IMG/VR virus record: IMGVR_UViG_3300025647_000274 | Span: 1-23,821 of that record | Direction: 5' to 3' (one strand) | Length of the DNA stretch: 23,821 nt | DNA from: a virus | Part shown: piece by piece, positions 8,562 through 16,471 of the stretch | Layout of the letters: each line of letters opens with the position of its first letter | Position numbering within the stretch: the first letter of the stretch is position 1 | Notes under the pieces: generated by a model | What the model saw: the letters and a program-made list of their open reading frames with translations, nothing else | Told to the model about the DNA's origin: nothing | Databases searched by the model: none | Translations under genes and position numbers: made by a program

Positions 8562-8588
8562 TGGATATTTTATTTAAGTTAAATGTTA

Positions 8589-8613
8589 TTCAAATATATG
8601 CTTATTTTCTTAA
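8589..8613 (-). promoter_or_regulatory. Candidate promoter before the sugar-gene run
   Basis: On the minus strand the site reads TTAAGAA, 8 bases, then TATATTTGAA. The second part fits the Bacteroidetes -7 consensus TAnnTTTG. The same two blocks, 7 bases apart, occur at 20625-20648. The site overlaps the stop codon of the giant fibre gene and lies 28 bases before the transferase-like start, in one of the few true gaps in this region. No TTG -33 box is seen at the usual distance, so a phage-specific factor may be needed. Confidence 0.45.
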
Positions 8614-11600
8614 TAATAGAACGTTGTCTCCCAAGTAGTTGTCGTACTAAACGTGGTAGACCAAGTTGTCGTCCAAGAAGTAAGTGTTATAGTTTGAGTT
8701 TGGAAAGTCGTTGTAGTAGATGTAGATGTTTGCCAAGTGGTGGTTGTCTGTACACTTGTCTCCCAGGTAGTTACAGTGTTCACACTTGTTGAAGTACTAG
8801 TTGTCCATCTTGTAACAGTAACAACGCTTGTTGTCCACGTGGTTGTTGTGCTTTTAGAAGTCTGCCAAGTGGTTGTAGTACTTTTAGATGTTTCCCACGT
8901 CGTAACCCAAGTAGTGGTGGTAGATGCGCTAGTAGCGTATGTAGTCCTTGTACTTGTTGACGTTGTCCACTTTGTAGTTGTCTCTCTAGACGTGTTCCAC
9001 GTTGTTATCCAGCTAGTCGTCGTAGACGTACTTGTGTTATACGTTGTCGTTGTAGATGTTGACGTGTTAAAACTGGTCGTCGTACTATGACTAGTGTTAT
9101 ATGTCGTGGTTGTTGACTTAGACGTTGACGTTGATACTGTCCAAGTAGTTATCGTAATAGTAGACGTTGTCCAACTGGTTATAGTCTCTTTAGACGTTGA
9201 CCAAGTTGTAGTTGTTGACTTACTTGTTGAAACGCTTGTCTGCCAAGTTGTAGTTGTGCTTTGGCTTGTACTCCACGTGGTCACCGTTGAGTGAGATGTT
9301 TCGTATGTCGTTGTCGTTTCCTTCTCGGTTGATCTACTTGTGTTGTACTTTGTTGTAGTACTATGACTCGTATTGTAGGTCGTAGTTGTCGTTGTACTTG
9401 TATTATACGTAGTAGTCGTAGACTTAGACGTGCTATGGCTAGTTACCCAAGTAGTAGTTGTACTCATACTAGTACTCCACGTGGTAACGGTTACAGTCGT
9501 TGTAGAATACGTGGTTGTAGTACTATGAGAAGTACTATGACTAGTTTGCCACGTTGTTGTAGTAGACTTGCTAGTATTATAAGACGTAACTGTCGTTGTA
9601 CTTGTATTATACGTAGTGGTCGTTGATCTACTAGTGCCATGGCTTGTCTGCCAGGTTGTAGTTGTGCTCTGACTGGTGCTCCAAATAGTCACCGTTATGG
9701 TTGAGGTGGAGTATGTTGTAGTGGTGCTATGAGAAGTACTGTGACTCGTCTGCCACGTAGTTGTCGTAGAGTGGCTAGTACTATACGTTGTGGTAGTAGA
9801 GTGGTTAGTACTGTATGTCGTTGTTGTACTCCTAGACGTTCCATGACTTGTCTGCCAAGTTGTGGTCGTACTCTGGCTTGTATTCCACGTAGTAATAGTA
9901 ATAGTAGACGTTGAATAAGTTGTCGTCGTGCTATGACTTGTTGAATGGCTTGTTTGCCACGTCGTAGTTGTGCTCTTACTGGTATTATACGTTGTTGTAG
10001 TAGACTTACTGGTGTTATATGTTGTTGTAGTACTATGGCTTGTACCATGGCTCGTTTGCCAAGTGGTAGTTGTGCTTTTACTTGTGTTCCATGTCGTCAC
10101 AGTAATAGTAGACGTTGATCTACTAGTATTGTACGTTGTCGTTGTACTCTTGCTGGTATTATAAGTCGTGGTCGTAGTATGACTAGTACTATACGTAGTT
10201 GTAGTGGATTTAGATGTTCCGTGACTAGTCTGCCATGTTGTTGTGGTGCTCTGACTCGTGTTCCACGTCGTTACAGTTATAGTGCTAGTACTATATGTTG
10301 TAGTTGTAGTATGACTAGTAGAATGGCTTGTTTGCCATGTTGTTGTAGTGCTCTTAGATGTATTGTAAGTAGTCGTAGTACTCTTACTTGTGTTGTAAGA
10401 CGTTGTCGTTGACTTAGAAGTTCCATGGCTAGTTTGCCAAGTTGTCGTGGTACTTTGGCTAGTATTCCAGGTTGTAACAGTTATAGTCGATGTTGATCTA
10501 CTTGTATTGTAAGTCGTTGTTGTACTCTTGCTAGTATTGTACGTCGTAGTGGTTGACTTACTAGTGCTGTACGTTGTGGTTGTACTTTTAGTTGTACTCT
10601 TAGATGTGTTGTACGTAGTAGTGGTAGACTTACTTGTATTGTATGTTGTTGTAGTAGATTTACTAGTATTATAAGTTGTAGTCCATGTTGTAGTCGTACT
10701 CTTACTAGTGTTCCAAACCGTTACGGTTATAGTAGACGTAGAATACGTAGTAGTCGTTGTCTTAGATGTGCTATGACTGGTCTGCCACGTGGTCGTTGTT
10801 GAATGACTCGTGTTGTAAGTAGTGGTTGTAGACTTACTAGTTGAGTATCTAGTCGTTGTGGAATGACTAGTGTTCCAAGTTGTTCTCGTTCTAGTAGACG
10901 TAGATGCTGAGTACGTCGTGGCAACAGTAGTATTCCATGTCGTAGTAGTAGACTTGTTCGTAGATACGCTAGTATTGAAGTAAGTGGTAAATGACGTTGT
11001 CCAAGTCGTTGTGTACGTGGTATTCCAAGCTGTGGTCGTACTAGTTTCACCACCAGAATACTCACCGCACAAATCTAATTGTACTATATCTCTATATGCT
11101 CCACGTATCGAAACAGAACCCTTTCTTGCACAATCAACAAAGAATTCTGGCTCAGCAAGTTCGAACTCCACGTATCTTCCATCACAATCTGTGTAGCTTA
11201 GTATAACCGGTTCTCTATCTAAGATTATGTAGTATGAGTAACATTCGCCACCTGGTAAGCTAGTAGTTGTTGATATACTGGTTGCTCTAGACGTTGATCT
11301 ACTCGTCGACTTACTTGTTGCTCTACTGGTTTGCCAAGTTGTAGTCCAAGTTGTTGTTGTGGACTTAGATGTTGATCTCAACGTGTTTACAACCCAAGTT
11401 GTAGTCCAAGTTGTTATCGTATCTATGGCTGTTGGATAAGTTGTTGTAGTGCTATGGCTAGTATCCCAAGTTGTCGTTGTTGATCTACTAGTACTGTAAG
11501 TTGTTGTAGTAGATCTACTCGTATTGTAATATGTCGTCCATGTAGTAGTCGTAGTGTGACTCGTGTTCCACGTAGTTGTAGTCTTAGTAGCAGTCTCCCA

Positions 11601-13715
11601 GGTGGTCGTCGTAGACCTGTTTGTGCTATGGCTTGTCGCGTACGTTGTTGTGGTTGAGTGACTAGTACTAAACGTTGTTGTAGTACTATGAGATGTTGAC
11701 CAGGTTGTAGTATATGTCGTAGTCGTACTGTGACTAGTATTGTATGTCGTAGTCGTTGAATGGCTAGTACTCCAAGTAGTGGTAGTAGAATGACTAGTGC
11801 TCCACGTCGTGGTCCAAGTGGTTGTTGTTTTGGTTGCTGTCTCCCAAGTAGTTGTCGTGGATCTGTTTGTGTTATAGTAAGTTGTCCACGAGGTCGTCGT
11901 GCTGTGCGATGTTACCCAAGTAGTAGTCGTTGAGTGACTAGTACTCCACGTTGTCGTCGTACTCCTAGTAGTATTGTAATACGTTGTATACGTGGTTGTA
12001 GTTGAGTGACTAGTGTTCCAAGTAGTTGTGGTCTTAGTAGCCGTCTCCCACGTTGTTGTAGTACTTCTATTCGTATTGTAATACGTAGTCCAAGAAGTGG
12101 TTGTAGAATGGTTTGTGTTATACGTTGTGGTAGTGGTATGCGAAGTCGACCAAGTGGTGGTTGTACTGTGGCTAGTCTGCCACGTTGTAGTCCAAGTGGT
12201 TGTAGTTTTTGTCGCCGTTTCCCACGTTGTTGTAGTGCTTCTACTTGTATTGTAATAAGTAGTATACGACGTGGTAGTACTATGACTCGTGCTAAAAGTT
12301 GTGGTTGTTGAATGACTAGTGCTCCAAGTCGTCGTTGTGGACTTAGATGTGTTATAATACGTGGTATAGGTGGTGGTAGTACTATGGCTAGTATTCCAAG
12401 TCGTTTTAGTCTTAGTAGCAGTTTCCCAAGTCGTGGTAGTGCTTCTAGTTGTATTATAGTACGTTGTCCAAGACGTCGTCGTCGTGTGGTTCGTACTGTA
12501 TGTGGTAGTAGTACTGTGACTGGTATTATACGTTGTTGTTGTAGATTTAGTCGTATTATACGTAGTAGTATAAGTTGTTGTTGTACTATGACTAGTGTTC
12601 CACGTGGTTGTAGTTTTTGTAGCTGTTTCCCAGGTGGTTGTTGTAGATCTACTCGTGTTATAATACGTTGTCCACGAAGTGGTAGTGCTGTGAGATGTCT
12701 GCCAGGTGGTAGTAGTACTATGACTTGTCTCCCACGTGGTAGTAGTTGACTTTGACGTATTGTAGTATGTTGTATACGTTGTAGTAGTTGAATGACTAGT
12801 GTTAAACGTATAAACAGTTTTTGTAGCTGTTTCCCAGGTAGTCGTGGTTGATCTACTAGTATTATAACTAGTTGTCCATGTAGTGGTTGTTGAATGAGAC
12901 GTGCTAAACGTGGTTGTCGTGCTATGGCTAGTACTGTATGTGGTAGTCGTGCTGTGACTCGTTTGCCATGTAGTCGTAAATGTAGTGGTTGTACTATGGC
13001 TAGTACTATACGTAGTATTTGTTTTTGTAGCAGTCTCCCAAGTAGTTGTGGTACTTGTAGATGTGTTAAAGTAGCTAATCCACGAGGTCGTTGTGCTAGT
13101 TGATGTATTCCAAGACGTCGTTGTGGTTATGCTTGTCGTCCAAGAAGTCGTGGTTTTTGTGGCGGTTTCCCAATATGTCACCCACGTTGTTGTCGTACTA
13201 TGACTAGTGTGGTATGTAGTTGTAGTTGACTTACTAGTAACCCAAGTAGTTGTAGTACTATGAGATGTCTCCCAGGTAGTCGTTGTAGACCTAGACGTCG
13301 ATGTTGATGTGTCGAATTTTGTTATGGTAATAGTAGACGTTTGCCACTCCGTTGTAGTGGTTGTACTCGTCTCCCACGTTGTTGTTGTAGACTTAGAAGT
13401 CGACGTAGATGTATTAAACGCCGTAGTTGTTGACGTAGATGTATTAAACGTGGTTGTAGTGGAAGTGCTTGTCGACCAAGAGGTTGTTGTTTCTGCTTCG
13501 GTGTCCCAATAAGTTATCCAAGCAGTTTTAGTCTTAGTAGCCGTTTCGAAAACAGTTGTTGTGCTAGTAGACGTATTCCAAGTGGTTGTAGTTGATTTTT
13601 GGGTATCCCAAACCGTTACAGTGTTAGAACTAGTATTCTTAGAAGTATTTCTAGATGTGTTTGTAGAAGTTGACGTGTTCCACTTGTATATTTCCCAAAA
13701 ACCAAAACCAGGCAT
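8610..13715 (-). CDS. Giant Thr/Ser-rich repeat protein, putative tail fibre or adhesin
   Basis: This 1701-residue protein is built almost wholly of a roughly 10-residue repeat, aromatic-x-T-S-(H/K/R)-S-T-T-T-T. By eye, about half of all residues are Thr. A Trp, Tyr or Phe marks each unit. Short spacers such as YTTY break the period. The first 12 residues (MPGFGFWEIYKW) are not repetitive. A unique four-cysteine island lies near residues 819-890. No signal peptide or membrane segment is seen. The alternating Thr and aromatic pattern suggests stacked beta strands, as in a solenoid or fibrous stalk. The gene lies directly after three tail-fibre-type genes, so a long fibre or host-surface adhesin is the likely role, but this is inferred. 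The frame is open for 5.1 kb despite huge synonymous variation, which shows it is under selection. The nearby GroEL/GroES could help fold it, and nearby sugar genes could modify it. Both ideas are untested. Confidence 0.82.
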   Translation of the reverse strand: MPGFGFWEIYKWNTSTSTNTSRNTSKNTSSNTVTVWDTQKSTTTTWNTSTSTTTVFETATKTKTAWITYWDTEAETTTSWSTSTSTTTTFNTSTSTTTAFNTSTSTSKSTTTTWETSTTTTTEWQTSTITITKFDTSTSTSRSTTTTWETSHSTTTTWVTSKSTTTTYHTSHSTTTTWVTYWETATKTTTSWTTSITTTTSWNTSTSTTTSWISYFNTSTSTTTTWETATKTNTTYSTSHSTTTTFTTTWQTSHSTTTTYSTSHSTTTTFSTSHSTTTTWTTSYNTSRSTTTTWETATKTVYTFNTSHSTTTTYTTYYNTSKSTTTTWETSHSTTTTWQTSHSTTTSWTTYYNTSRSTTTTWETATKTTTTWNTSHSTTTTYTTTYNTTKSTTTTYNTSHSTTTTYSTNHTTTTSWTTYYNTTRSTTTTWETATKTKTTWNTSHSTTTTYTTYYNTSKSTTTTWSTSHSTTTTFSTSHSTTTSYTTYYNTSRSTTTTWETATKTTTTWTTTWQTSHSTTTTWSTSHTTTTTYNTNHSTTTSWTTYYNTNRSTTTTWETATKTTTTWNTSHSTTTTYTTYYNTTRSTTTTWSTSHSTTTTWVTSHSTTTSWTTYYNTNRSTTTTWETATKTTTTWTTTWSTSHSTTTTWSTSHSTTTTYNTSHSTTTTYTTTWSTSHSTTTTFSTSHSTTTTYATSHSTNRSTTTTWETATKTTTTWNTSHTTTTTWTTYYNTSRSTTTTYSTSRSTTTTWDTSHSTTTTYPTAIDTITTWTTTWVVNTLRSTSKSTTTTWTTTWQTSRATSKSTSRSTSRATSISTTTSLPGGECYSYYIILDREPVILSYTDCDGRYVEFELAEPEFFVDCARKGSVSIRGAYRDIVQLDLCGEYSGGETSTTTAWNTTYTTTWTTSFTTYFNTSVSTNKSTTTTWNTTVATTYSASTSTRTRTTWNTSHSTTTRYSTSKSTTTTYNTSHSTTTTWQTSHSTSKTTTTTYSTSTITVTVWNTSKSTTTTWTTTYNTSKSTTTTYNTSKSTTTTYNTSKSTTKSTTTTYSTSKSTTTTYNTSKSTTTTYNTSRSTSTITVTTWNTSQSTTTTWQTSHGTSKSTTTSYNTSKSTTTTYNTSKSTTTTWQTSHSTSHTTTTTYSTSTITVTTWNTSQSTTTTWQTSHGTSKSTTTTYSTSHTTTTTYNTSKSTTTTYNTSRSTSTITVTTWNTSKSTTTTWQTSHGTSHSTTTTYNTSKSTTTTYNTSKSTTTTWQTSHSTSHSTTTTYSTSTITITTWNTSQSTTTTWQTSHGTSRSTTTTYSTNHSTTTTYSTSHSTTTTWQTSHSTSHSTTTTYSTSTITVTIWSTSQSTTTTWQTSHGTSRSTTTTYNTSTTTVTSYNTSKSTTTTWQTSHSTSHSTTTTYSTTTVTVTTWSTSMSTTTTWVTSHSTSKSTTTTYNTSTTTTTTYNTSHSTTTKYNTSRSTEKETTTTYETSHSTVTTWSTSQSTTTTWQTSVSTSKSTTTTWSTSKETITSWTTSTITITTWTVSTSTSKSTTTTYNTSHSTTTSFNTSTSTTTTYNTSTSTTTSWITTWNTSRETTTKWTTSTSTRTTYATSASTTTTWVTTWETSKSTTTTWQTSKSTTTTWTTSVVTVTRWTTSTSTSVNTVTTWETSVQTTTTWQTSTSTTTTFQTQTITLTSWTTTWSTTFSTTTTWETTFYY
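8625..11042 (-). repeat. C-terminal repeat array of the giant fibre
   Basis: This coding repeat has a period near 30 bases (10 residues). It shows a higher-order unit marked by STITVTTWNTSQS-like segments, about eight of them, alternating with TTTTYNTSKS and TTTTWQTSHGTS units. Identical peptide units use different Thr codons. For example, three TTTT blocks between about 10563 and 10680 each use a different codon set. The array ends at the C-terminal sequence ending in TTFYY. Confidence 0.85.
11045..11262 (-). other. Four-cysteine domain within the giant fibre
   Basis: About 72 residues interrupt the repeats, starting near LPGGECYSYYIIL. They contain four Cys, in GECYS, TDCDGRY, VDCARKG and LDLCGEY, and I see no other Cys in the protein. 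The middle reads as alternating beta strands with a CDG turn. The style matches small Cys-containing domains in fibre proteins of Bacteroidetes phages, from general recall only. It could be a disulfide-locked or metal-binding node, a trimerisation point or a receptor-binding tip. Confidence 0.7.
11265..13680 (-). repeat. N-terminal repeat array of the giant fibre
   Basis: This has the same basic 10-residue unit as the other array but a different higher-order pattern. WTTYYNTSRSTTTT is followed by WETATKTTTTW and then several TSHSTTTT units, and this recurs about ten times. The ETATKT signature is confined to this array. The plus strand here is markedly G/T-rich because Thr codons (ACN) read as NGT on the opposite strand. 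That gives long false open frames on the plus strand. Confidence 0.85.
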
Positions 13716-13724
13716 AGCTTTGTA

Positions 13725-14252
13725 TTAACCGAAGTTACCAATATAATTTACTAACACAGTGTCTCTATCGACAACGAAGTACGACATGATTGAAACGTCG
13801 CCAGCATCTGTTTGCCAAGCTATAGAATCTCCATTTGGTGTTTTTAAATTAGAAGGTAACGCTTCTGGTGCTGTAACATCTCTGTTAACAATAATGAAAG
13901 TGCCAGATTGACCAACGTTACCTGCTTGGACAATAACATTAAGTGCCCAAGATCCAGCTGGAGACAACAAAAAATTGTGGCCTTCGGTTAAATCTATGAT
14001 GAAAGAACCATTAGGTTCTTGATTCTTAGATACTGGAGTAAAATAATCTACCGTTGTATAAAGAGACGCTAAACTAGGAATACGAGCGACATCAAACGTG
14101 CCGCTCGTTATTTTAGATGCTGACAAGTTCGGTATACGTGCCGTAGCGAATGTTCCGCTATTTATTTTAGCGGCGTCTAGACTAGGGATGTCTGAGGCCT
14201 CAAGATTGTGAGACCCCAGAACATCAATGTCACCTATGAACTTTATTGCCAT
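13725..14252 (-). CDS. Short tail-fibre-type protein
   Basis: This 175-residue protein begins MAIKFIGDIDVLGSHNLEAS, a start shared in style with the next fibre gene upstream (MAIKYLSSLDLSGLEL). Residues 25-60 or so carry a tandem repeat, AAKINSGTFATARIPNL then ASKITSGTFDVARIPSL, typical of fibrous beta-repeat stalks. The rest is a beta-rich domain with VIVQAGNVGQSGTFIIVN, resembling small C-terminal head domains of fibres. It lies between another fibre-type gene and the giant repeat gene, with a 9-base gap before the latter. The start has an AGGA-like element (AGGATAAG just before ATG), one of the few Shine-Dalgarno-like leaders here. Its role is probably a minor fibre or fibre-tip protein. 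The exact place in the virion is unknown. Confidence 0.78.
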   Translation of the reverse strand: MAIKFIGDIDVLGSHNLEASDIPSLDAAKINSGTFATARIPNLSASKITSGTFDVARIPSLASLYTTVDYFTPVSKNQEPNGSFIIDLTEGHNFLLSPAGSWALNVIVQAGNVGQSGTFIIVNRDVTAPEALPSNLKTPNGDSIAWQTDAGDVSIMSYFVVDRDTVLVNYIGNFG

Positions 14253-14271
14253 CTTATCCTAATTTTTACTA

Positions 14272-15342
14272 TTAGGCTCTCGTACCGATAATAAGTAGAT
14301 CGTATTGTACGTCAGCCACGGTTGTGAATGTGATTTCTCTTGTAGCTCTATTGTGAACAACGTCAGTATGAACAAGTATAGCTCTGTCACCATCGAGTTC
14401 GTATAGAGTCACAGAAAGAGGAAGAGTGTTATTCCAATCAGCAACGTTGTAAACGAAAGGTTCAGCGGTACCAACTATAACTCTACTAGCGTGGTACACA
14501 TCCGTGTACATCGCCAAGGTATTGTTAGACGTAGTGTAAGCCGCGGACAGTCCATATAGAGACGCACCGGCAATCAAACCACCAGCTAAGTCTTCGATTT
14601 CATTATTTGTTCTCTGTACGGCGTTAATCGTTATAACGTCAGAAGCTTGAGATACGGTTACGTTATTACCAGCCTTAATTACGACATCATCGTTAACGCC
14701 GCCGCCAGCAAGTCTAATCTTAACTTGAGAAGAGTCAGCTCCAGCAACAGTTGAGATCGCGTAAGTATAGTTGTTGTACTCAGATGGTACTGGGATAACG
14801 TTCACTGAAGAGTCAGGAAGCGTGAATACCCATCTACTATCTGGACCCTCCTCTCGCAAGAACAGAGATAAGTTTCCACCTTCGCTACCGCCTCTGTTAA
14901 CCTCTATACCAGCGTCCTCTCTAGCTTGTTCGTCAACCTTAACGTTAGAGTTCAACAAGATAATGTTGTCCTGAATAGCAACAGTTTCTGGAGCTGTCAT
15001 GACATAATCACCCTTGATAGTGAGGTCACCATCAATGATCATTCCCGTTGTGCTTAACACACCGTTTATACTCTGATCTCCAGATGTTCTTATAACAGAG
15101 TTATCAACACTAACTGTTACTCCATCAGCGGCGACACTGATACCATCTCCAGCAATCAAACTGGATCCAACTTCATTCCAATTTGTACCATCGAAAACGT
15201 TTAACTTACCGTCGGTGGTGTTGAAATAAACATGACCTGCAGCTAAACCTGCGGGCTCGTTAACGGTGCTGAAGTTTTCAATCCTCAGCTTTTTTAGCTC
15301 TAAACCTGAAAGGTCTAGACTAGATAGATACTTAATAGCCAT
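14272..15342 (-). CDS. Tail-fibre protein
   Basis: This 356-residue structural protein has the features of phage tail fibres. The N-terminus, with MAIKYLSSLDLSGLELKKL, is probably the attachment end. A collar-like segment follows, with HVYFNTTDGKLNVFDGTNWN (about residues 38-57), a pattern seen in very many tail-fibre and tail-collar proteins. Next come GDGISVAADGVTVSVDN and GDLTIKGDYVMTAPETVAIQ, beta-rich stalk motifs shared with marine phage structural proteins. The C-terminal third is a separate beta domain that may contact the receptor. It is the second of three fibre-type genes and follows the 236-residue gene after 13 bases. No enzymatic motif is seen. The fibre call is firm, but the receptor is unknown. 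Confidence 0.82.
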   Translation of the reverse strand: MAIKYLSSLDLSGLELKKLRIENFSTVNEPAGLAAGHVYFNTTDGKLNVFDGTNWNEVGSSLIAGDGISVAADGVTVSVDNSVIRTSGDQSINGVLSTTGMIIDGDLTIKGDYVMTAPETVAIQDNIILLNSNVKVDEQAREDAGIEVNRGGSEGGNLSLFLREEGPDSRWVFTLPDSSVNVIPVPSEYNNYTYAISTVAGADSSQVKIRLAGGGVNDDVVIKAGNNVTVSQASDVITINAVQRTNNEIEDLAGGLIAGASLYGLSAAYTTSNNTLAMYTDVYHASRVIVGTAEPFVYNVADWNNTLPLSVTLYELDGDRAILVHTDVVHNRATREITFTTVADVQYDLLIIGTRA

Positions 15343-15355
15343 CTTTTAAGGGTTT

Positions 15356-16066
15356 TTAGTTTAAAATAGCTGTGCCCGCAAATGGCTCAGCGAAGGTTAT
15401 AGTTAAAGAATCTACACTGTTATGTGTAACTTGTGCTTCTACCTGTTCGTTGGTATCGTATGATAGTATCGTAACGGATGGGTTTTTACCAAGATTGTGG
15501 TTTATGACCCATTGTGACGAAGCGTTGTGAAACTGAGATCCAGTTGAATATGTTTTATCTGAATCATTTGGGTTTACAGCTAAACCGTAAATAGTTGTAT
15601 CAACTAGAGTACCAGCACCCTCTACATATTCCAATGTTAAAACAACAAAGTCACGTAATTCGGCATGGTCCTCTATAGATAATACTTTATAGTTTACAAA
15701 AGACTCTTGATCGTTAAATGAAAACAACCAAAGTTTATTACCAACGGCGTAATTAAAAAGCGCCTTGTGGCGCTGAAGAGCGAAGTTGTAGATACTTACG
15801 CCTAGTTTGGTTATGTTAGACATGTTTAGGTCACCAGATCCCTCCGGTAAGAACATCGAGCCATATGTTAAATATGTTGGATCTTGCTCTACCGTAAATC
15901 TTAGACTTGTTTGTCTATTTATACCTATAGACGCCGTATTGTTTAGAAACGAAGCTATGGCACTTGGCGGAAAGTTCTTGGTAGCACCAGTAGAACCATC
16001 CGTACCTAAAAGTTTATCATCGTTCTGTATCGATGTCTCTAATGCGTAAGTACTTATTCTTGCCAT
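15356..16066 (-). CDS. Tail-fibre/tail-tip structural protein
   Basis: This 236-residue protein starts MARISTYALETSIQNDDKLL and continues with GTDGSTGATKNF, a fibre or baseplate-type N-terminus. The C-terminal 60 residues form a familiar phage domain: FHNASSQWVINHNLGKNPSV, then DTNEQVEAQVTHNS and TFAEPFAGTAILN. This ending occurs in many tail-tip and fibre proteins, where it probably ends the stalk in a small beta sandwich. It is the first of three fibre genes and follows the 89-residue basic protein gene after 17 bases. The leader is A-rich (GTAAAAAACA before ATG) and has no Shine-Dalgarno sequence. The structural call is good, but the precise position in the tail is unknown. Confidence 0.78.
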   Translation of the reverse strand: MARISTYALETSIQNDDKLLGTDGSTGATKNFPPSAIASFLNNTASIGINRQTSLRFTVEQDPTYLTYGSMFLPEGSGDLNMSNITKLGVSIYNFALQRHKALFNYAVGNKLWLFSFNDQESFVNYKVLSIEDHAELRDFVVLTLEYVEGAGTLVDTTIYGLAVNPNDSDKTYSTGSQFHNASSQWVINHNLGKNPSVTILSYDTNEQVEAQVTHNSVDSLTITFAEPFAGTAILN

Positions 16067-16083
16067 TGTTTTTTACTTGCTTT

Positions 16084-16353
16084 TTAGCAATTCCATCTAC
16101 GACGTGCGGCCAAACCTCTTTCACCTGTCCATCCCTTCGATCTAGCGCAAAACGACTTTCTTCTCGCGGCTCTTTCTCCTGTTGGGTTCTTTTCTGTTAC
16201 GGCTGTTTTCAGCTTACTACCGGGATTTTCTCTTCTGTATTGAGCCACGCCCTTTTCGGTCATACCAGCACCTTCTTCTGTAGTGCGAAATGTTCTTCCT
16301 TTACCCTTTGTTGTTTTCTTCATCAAGAAGGGCGAGTTCTGAGTATATGCCAT
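16084..16353 (-). CDS. Small basic conserved phage protein, 89 residues
   Basis: I recognise the conserved block GMTEKGVAQYRRENPGSKL, followed by RRKSFCARSKGW and the closing AARRRWNC. It recurs in many marine phages without an assigned function. The protein is very basic and has two Cys, in SFCARS and at the C-terminus, so binding to nucleic acid or a virion surface is possible. I chose the ATG at 16353 (MAYTQNS). It lies one base after the stop of the 38-residue gene and has AAGGAAATAAG just before it. A longer in-frame start at 16410 would sit inside that gene in another frame. The N-terminal NSPFLMKK resembles the linear motif in the 471-residue neighbour. Confidence 0.82.
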   Translation of the reverse strand: MAYTQNSPFLMKKTTKGKGRTFRTTEEGAGMTEKGVAQYRRENPGSKLKTAVTEKNPTGERAARRKSFCARSKGWTGERGLAARRRWNC

Positions 16354-16354
16354 C

Positions 16355-16471
16355 TTATTTCCTTGTAGCTCTCTTTGTAACAGGGACACAGTTTGGTACT
16401 TTTTTGCCACCTTTTTTCTTCATACCAATGGCTTCGTACCCTGTCCAGCACGGGTTAGACTTCTTAGCCAT
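16355..16471 (-). CDS. 38-residue basic two-cysteine protein
   Basis: This short frame reads MAKKSNPCWTGYEAIGMKKK, then GGKKVPNCVPVTKRATRK and TAA. The pattern NPCWxGYxxxGxKKKxGxxVPNCVP is familiar from many marine phage genomes. Its function is unknown, and the Cys pair could bind a metal or form a disulfide. Its ATG overlaps the stop of the 471-residue gene by one base (TAATG). Its TAA is one base before the ATG of the 89-residue gene, so it is coupled on both sides. The perfect fit between neighbours and the conserved pattern make it a real gene despite its size. Confidence 0.85.
   Translation of the reverse strand: MAKKSNPCWTGYEAIGMKKKGGKKVPNCVPVTKRATRK

Noticed and set aside
9695-10048. 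Second minus-strand frame inside the giant gene (also 10727-11065)
   Set aside because: Both lie wholly within the giant gene in another frame and have no start context. They are the same repeat read out of frame.
12006-12749. Plus-strand open frames across the repeat (also 8737-9090, 9094-9294 and 13309-13512)
   Set aside because: They are shadows of the Thr-rich gene, since NGT triplets opposite ACN codons avoid stops. The peptides are low-complexity and share nothing with proteins.
8610-13715. A CRISPR-like array, suggested by the roughly 30-base periodicity
   Set aside because: The period is a coding repeat of 10 residues in one intact frame. No unit is an exact DNA repeat with unique spacers, and no cas genes are present.
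16354-16410. Longer start of the 89-residue gene at 16410
   Set aside because: It would run through the 38-residue gene in another frame. The ATG at 16353 has an AAGGA-type leader and sits one base after that gene's stop.
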